Shown in pieces: positions 42,507 through 46,418 of a DNA stretch of 46,418 bases. The notes beneath the pieces were generated by a model that saw only the letters and a list, made by a program, of their open reading frames with translations, was not told the DNA's origin and did not search any database. The DNA lies in the NCBI GenBank assembly GCA_910576815.1, contig CAJTKA010000026.1, positions 1-46,418 on the forward strand. Direction: 5' to 3'. Positions within the stretch are counted from its first letter, which is position 1. Every line of letters begins with the position of its first letter. The DNA comes from an uncultured Lachnospiraceae bacterium (GTDB lineage: Bacteria; Bacillota; Clostridia; Lachnospirales; Lachnospiraceae). Both the position numbers and the translations under genes were made by a program.

Positions 42507-44591
42507 TCAGGACTGCTGCACCGTCTCCTTGGGCATATCCCTGACAAATCCACAGGTTTCATCAGAGCAGACAAGCTTATTTCCCTTTTGCAGCATGATC
42601 GCTCCACAGCGGTCGCACTTTACATCCACAGGCTTCTGCCAGACCATGAAGTCACAGTCCGGATTATCAATACAGCCATAGTATTTGCGTCCCTTTTTGG
42701 TCTTTTTCAGGACAATGTCTTTGCCGCACTTGGGACATGCCACGCCAATCTTTTCAAAATAAGGCTTGGTGTTCCTGCATTCCGGGAAGCCCGGGCAGGC
42801 CAAAAATCTGCCGTGAGGTCCGTACTTGATGACCATCTGCCTGCCGCAAAGCTCGCAGAACTCGTCAGAAAGCTCGTCGGCGATCTCCACCTCCGCAAGC
42901 TCCTTCTCCGCCTTCTCCACAGCTTCCTGCAGATCGGGATAAAAGTTTTCAAGCACCGTCTTCCACTTGACGGTCCCTTCCTCCACCGCATCGAGAAGCG
43001 CCTCCATGGTCGCGGTGAAATTAACGTCCACGATGGAAGGAAAGGCCTCCTTCATCATATTGTTGACCACCTCGCCCAGCTCGGTCACATAGAGATTCTT
43101 ATTTTCTTTTACAATGTAGCGTCTGGCGAGGATCGTGGTGATGGTCGGCGCATAGGTACTCGGCCTGCCGATCCCAAGCTCCTCCATCGCCCGCACCAGC
43201 GAGGCTTCCGTATAGTGGGGAGCAGGCTGCGTAAAATGCTGCTTCTCCTCCAGGGAGGAAAGCGTCAGCTTCGTTTGCTCCGTGATTCCCCGTATGAGGG
43301 TGTTTTCCTCCTCCTTATCCTCGTCCTGCGTGTAGACGCTCATAAAACCGTCAAATTTCAGTTTGGAAGCCGCCACGGTAAAGCGGTGCTTTCCGGCGTC
43401 GATCTTGATCGAAGTGGTCTCGTATACCGCCGCCGCCATACGGCTGGCCGCAAACCGCTTCCAGATGAGCTGATAAAGCTTAAACTGATCTCTGGAAAGA
43501 GAATCTTTGACGTCAAGAGGCAGTCGTGCAATATCGGTGGGACGAATCGCCTCGTGCGCATCCTGTATCTTCTGATTGGTCTTTCGCTCCTGCTCCGTGC
43601 CGGCAGCGTAAGCCTCTCCGTATTTCTCCGTAATAAAGACCTTCGCCGCAGCCTCGGCCTCCTCCGAGATCCTGGTGGAATCGGTACGCAGATAGGAAAT
43701 GATACCGGTCGTGCCGCTTCCCTTGATCTCCACGCCCTCGTAGAGCTGCTGCGCCAGGCGCATGGTTTTCTGAGTAGAGAAATTCAAGACCTTGCTCGCC
43801 TCCTGCTGAAGCGTAGAGGTGGTAAAGGGCAGAGGTGCCTTCTTGACCCGCTCGCCCGTCTTCACGCCGGCGATCTGGTACGAAGCGCCTGTAAGCTCCT
43901 TTTTGAGCCGGTCCATCTCTTCTCTGGATGAAATCGTGCGTTTTTCACCGTCACTGCCATAATACTTGGCCGTCAGAGGGTTTTTCTCCCCCTCCACCTT
44001 CAGAAAGGCGTCAAGCGTCCAGTATTCCTCCGGGATGAAGGCCGCGATTTCCTCCTCCCTGTCGCAGATGATGCGCAGTGCCACGGACTGCACGCGTCCG
44101 GCTGAGAGACCGCGTTTCACCTTTGCCCACAGCACGGGCGAGATCTTGTAGCCCACCATGCGGTCCAGACACCTTCTGGCCTGCTGTGCGTCCACCAGGT
44201 CCATGTTGATTTCCCTGGCGTTCTTTAAGGACTCTTTCACCGCCGTCTTCGTGATCTCATTGAAGGTGATGCGGTACACCTTTTTATTCTCCAGTTTCAG
44301 CGCGAATAGCAGATGCCAGGAAATGGCCTCTCCCTCGCGGTCCGGGTCAGTTGCCAGATAGACTTTCTCCGCCTTTTTCACTTCCTTGCGCAGATTCGCC
44401 AGGATGTCTCCCTTGCCTCTGATCGTTATATAGCGCGGTTCAAAATCATTGTCCACATCGATCCCCAGCACGCTCCTTGGCAAGTCGCGCACATGCCCCT
44501 GACTGGCCGCCACTTCATAGTTCGGGCCGAGAAACTTTTTCACTGTCTTTACCTTTGCAGGTGACTCCACGATTACCAGATATTTTGCCAT
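42507..44591 (-). CDS. topA: DNA topoisomerase I
   Basis: Relaxes negative supercoils (type IA). 694 aa. Toprim domain with E9 and DPDRE (82-86), active-site Tyr 300 (GIISYLRTDSTR), and three C-terminal four-cysteine zinc modules (CELC...CPGFPEC, CPKC...CIDNPDC, CDRC...CSDETC). Length is typical. It stands between dprA and codY with its own promoter. Confidence 0.98.
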   Translation of the reverse strand: MAKYLVIVESPAKVKTVKKFLGPNYEVAASQGHVRDLPRSVLGIDVDNDFEPRYITIRGKGDILANLRKEVKKAEKVYLATDPDREGEAISWHLLFALKLENKKVYRITFNEITKTAVKESLKNAREINMDLVDAQQARRCLDRMVGYKISPVLWAKVKRGLSAGRVQSVALRIICDREEEIAAFIPEEYWTLDAFLKVEGEKNPLTAKYYGSDGEKRTISSREEMDRLKKELTGASYQIAGVKTGERVKKAPLPFTTSTLQQEASKVLNFSTQKTMRLAQQLYEGVEIKGSGTTGIISYLRTDSTRISEEAEAAAKVFITEKYGEAYAAGTEQERKTNQKIQDAHEAIRPTDIARLPLDVKDSLSRDQFKLYQLIWKRFAASRMAAAVYETTSIKIDAGKHRFTVAASKLKFDGFMSVYTQDEDKEEENTLIRGITEQTKLTLSSLEEKQHFTQPAPHYTEASLVRAMEELGIGRPSTYAPTITTILARRYIVKENKNLYVTELGEVVNNMMKEAFPSIVDVNFTATMEALLDAVEEGTVKWKTVLENFYPDLQEAVEKAEKELAEVEIADELSDEFCELCGRQMVIKYGPHGRFLACPGFPECRNTKPYFEKIGVACPKCGKDIVLKKTKKGRKYYGCIDNPDCDFMVWQKPVDVKCDRCGAIMLQKGNKLVCSDETCGFVRDMPKETVQQS

Positions 44592-44644
44592 AGCTGTTCC
44601 CCTATCTGTATCATTCTAAGGTTAAACCCCGTCCAACGTGCAAC

Positions 44645-44673
44645 ACTATACACCAAATTACAAGCGGTTGCAA
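44645..44673 (-). promoter_or_regulatory. Sigma-A-type promoter of topA
   Basis: TTGCAA (44673-44668), exactly 17 bases, TATAGT (44650-44645) on the minus strand, about 54 bases before the topA ATG. No strong terminator is seen after dprA, only a T-rich stretch (44680-44701 region), so readthrough is possible. Confidence 0.8.
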
Positions 44674-44707
44674 GGGAAAAATTTTACTTTTTTTCATTCT
44701 ATTCGCC

Positions 44708-45919
44708 TCAAGTTTTCAAAATCCGCATAAAATAACTGCCGCCGACCTGCCCGGCATAGCCGCACGCGCACAACTCCAAAAGCTCCTGAAAGAGCAGCGG
44801 CAGCTCGATCGGTTTTCCCTGTTTTTCCAGGTATCTGCGCTGCAATTCTTCCGCCGGCAGCGGCGAAAAATCCAAAATTTCCAAAAGTTCTCCCTGCACG
44901 CCTTCCAAGAAGACCAGCTTTGTCTGTGTGCCTCCTGCGCTCACCGCGCTCTCCCCGTAAAGCTCCTCCAAAAGCTGCTCAGGGGTGCACACAAGCCCCG
45001 CCCCCTGCCTGATCAGACGGTTACAGCCGCCGCTTAATGGGTCCGTCGCCCGTCCCGGCAGGGCATAGACCTCCTTTCCCTGCTCGAGCGCCATGTCTAC
45101 GGTGATAAGCGTGCCGCTCCTCTCCCTTGCTTCCACCACGAACACTGCGTCGCAAAACCCGCTGATGATGCGGTTTCTGGGCGGAAACAGCACCGATTTT
45201 GGCATGACGCCGGGCGGATACTCAGAACAGACCCCTCCCCCCGCAAGCAAAGCGTCGTACAATGCTTGATTTTCCCGCGGATAACAGATATCCACGCCGC
45301 AGCCCAAGATCCCCAGCGAATATCCGCCCTCTCTAAGAGCAGCGCTCTGACCGATACCGTCTATCCCACGCGCCATGCCGCTGATCACCTGTACGCCTCC
45401 CTTTGCAAAAGCTTGTCCAAACTGCCCTGCCATGTATCTGCCATACTCGCTGCAATCTCTTGCGCCGATCAATGCTACCGCCTTTTTCTCCGCCTGCGGC
45501 AGTTTCCCGACATAATAGAGTGCCCAGGGCGGATCCGGGATTTCTTTCAAACGCCGGGGAAATGCCGCTTCCTGCTCCGTCACCAGACTGACGCCCCGCT
45601 CCCGCAGCGTTTCATAGGCGCCCGCCACATCGTAGCCTTTGCTAAATTCTGACATTTGTATCATCTTTTTGGCATAACGCGGCGCGACACGCTCCGAAAG
45701 CTTCCCGCTGCAAAGCTGTCCGTAAATCTCTTTAGCCGTTCCCAGAGGCGCAAGTGACCGCAAAAACCCTCTGCTGCTAATACCTGCCGCCTGATAGAGC
45801 CAGTGCAGATACGCCTTATCACACTCTGACACGGTGCCTGTCTCCTCTACCTTCCCTGTTCCTTTTCCTGCTCTCTCTGCCGTCTTCCTCACTCCTGTTC
45901 TCTCCTCTTTTGCTCTCAT
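44708..45919 (-). CDS. dprA: DNA processing protein DprA
   Basis: Loads RecA onto incoming single-stranded DNA in transformation. 403 aa from ATG 45919 (GAGGAGGG 5-6 bases upstream). A helical SAM-like N-terminal region (about 40-110), the Rossmann-like core (about 120-330; LIGARDCSEYGR, VISGMARGIDGIGQSAAL, FPPRNRIISGFCDAVFVVEA, SGTLITVDMALEQGK) and a C-terminal winged helix (about 345-400). An extra ~35-residue charged N-terminus is unusual. It follows the comM-like gene after 11 bases, probably in one unit. Confidence 0.96.
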   Translation of the reverse strand: MRAKEERTGVRKTAERAGKGTGKVEETGTVSECDKAYLHWLYQAAGISSRGFLRSLAPLGTAKEIYGQLCSGKLSERVAPRYAKKMIQMSEFSKGYDVAGAYETLRERGVSLVTEQEAAFPRRLKEIPDPPWALYYVGKLPQAEKKAVALIGARDCSEYGRYMAGQFGQAFAKGGVQVISGMARGIDGIGQSAALREGGYSLGILGCGVDICYPRENQALYDALLAGGGVCSEYPPGVMPKSVLFPPRNRIISGFCDAVFVVEARERSGTLITVDMALEQGKEVYALPGRATDPLSGGCNRLIRQGAGLVCTPEQLLEELYGESAVSAGGTQTKLVFLEGVQGELLEILDFSPLPAEELQRRYLEKQGKPIELPLLFQELLELCACGYAGQVGGSYFMRILKT

Positions 45920-45930
45920 GCTGTCCCTCC

Positions 45931-46418
45931 TCAATTCCAGAATTTACGGTCGGACTGCCTGTAACAGATCGCCTCCGCCAGATGGACTTCCCCGATCCGC
46001 TCGCTGCCTTCCAAATCTGCAATGGTCCTGGCCACCTTTAAGATCCTGTGGTAGGCTCTGGCTGAGAGCTGCATCGCAGCAAACATCCTTTCCATGTAAG
46101 CCCTCTCCTGCGCCTCCAGGACACAGTAACGCTCTATCTCTCCCGCTCCCATATCTGCATTGAAGTGCAGGTTGGTCCCCGCAAACCTTGCCGCCTGCCG
46201 CTCCCTGGCCGCCATCACACGCTCCCTGATCTGCGCGCTCGTCTCCTCCCCACTGCCTGCTGCGATCTGCGCAAAACACATGGGAAGCGCTTCCACGCAG
46301 ATGTCCATGCGGTCTAAGATGGGCCCCGACACTCTGGAGAGATAGCGCCTGACTTCATAGGGCGTACAGCGACACCTTTTTCTGTCGGGATAAAAGCCGC
46401 AGGGGCAGGGATTCATCG
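45931..46418 (-). CDS. comM: ComM/YifB-type Mg-chelatase-like AAA ATPase, C-terminal part
   Basis: The gene enters from beyond the window; only the last ~161 codons are seen. They include the cysteine-rich MNPCPCGFYPDRKRCRC, the arginine-finger region SRVSGPILDRMDICVE, and the C-terminal Mg_chelatase_C helix bundle (LSARAYHRILKVARTIADLE). In Gram-negatives ComM is a branch-migration helicase acting in transformation, which suits its place before dprA. The Met at 46416 is internal, not the start. Confidence 0.93.
   Translation of the reverse strand, partial: MNPCPCGFYPDRKRCRCTPYEVRRYLSRVSGPILDRMDICVEALPMCFAQIAAGSGEETSAQIRERVMAARERQAARFAGTNLHFNADMGAGEIERYCVLEAQERAYMERMFAAMQLSARAYHRILKVARTIADLEGSERIGEVHLAEAICYRQSDRKFWN

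Noticed and set aside
42408..43931. 507-codon plus-strand open frame antisense to topA
   Set aside because: It mirrors topA codons over its whole length, has no ribosome site and an implausible His/Arg/Leu-rich composition; topA is certain.

Overview
The window is almost entirely one chromosomal flagellar and chemotaxis locus of a Gram-positive, peritrichous-type Firmicute. It most resembles a motile member of the Lachnospiraceae (Clostridia). The clues are a CodY regulator, a CheC-domain FliY in place of a short FliN, CheC/CheD adaptation proteins, FlbD and motAB inside the operon, moderately GC-rich DNA (about half G+C in the blocks I counted) with strong AGGAGG ribosome sites, and an EF-Ts with a long internal insertion. 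I cannot name the species. Every supported gene lies on the minus strand, so transcription runs from high to low coordinates; the plus-strand reading frames are antisense shadows.

Read in the direction of transcription, the layout is as follows. (1) 46418-41576 holds housekeeping genes: the end of a ComM/YifB-type ATPase, dprA, topA with its own promoter, and codY with its own promoter. (2) 41549-28830 is the early flagellar unit behind a sigma-A-type promoter: flgB-flgC-fliE-fliF-fliG-fliH-fliI-fliJ-ylxF/motE-fliK-flgD-(flagellar operon protein)-flgE. It builds the proximal rod, MS ring, switch, export ATPase and hook, and closes with a good intrinsic terminator. (3) A second sigma-A-type promoter (28802-28774) starts flbD-motA-motB-fliL-fliM-fliY-cheY-fliO-fliP-fliQ-fliR-flhB-flhA-flhF-flhG-pilZ-cheB-cheA-cheW-cheC-cheD-(two-TM protein)-fliA. 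This covers stator, C-ring, export gate, placement GTPase/ATPase, c-di-GMP receptor, chemotaxis core and sigma-28. (4) The tail after fliA is fapA, a 105-aa unknown, a DUF6115/SwrB-position membrane protein, a YceG-LysM-like membrane protein and a chemoreceptor, ending in a terminator. (5) rpsB and tsf follow with their own promoter, a long leader and a terminal terminator.

The order dprA-topA-codY-flgB...fliA-(swrB position)-rpsB-tsf matches the Bacillus subtilis fla/che region closely. Here trmFO-xerC-hslV-hslU are missing between topA and codY, motAB and a PilZ gene are inserted, and the tail is extended. Most genes are separated by a few bases or overlap, which implies translational coupling. 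Several starts were moved from the longest frame to a start with a ribosome site (rpsB, mcp, cheW, flhG, cheY, motB, flbD, motE, fliI, fliH, flgB, codY, dprA).

The first ~560 bases differ in character: a broken gene start resembling a mobile-element protein family, a cluster of DnaA-box-like 9-mers, an operator-like TTGAGTA repeat array and a 10-bp-phased repeat. Together they suggest the edge or scar of an integrated element next to tsf, and tsf itself is visibly more AT-rich than rpsB. The rest is a conserved machine. The most promising unexplained parts are the uncharacterised tail cluster after fliA, the left-end control-like DNA, and several structured spacers (flhG-pilZ, motB-fliL, motE-fliK with a near-parS palindrome).
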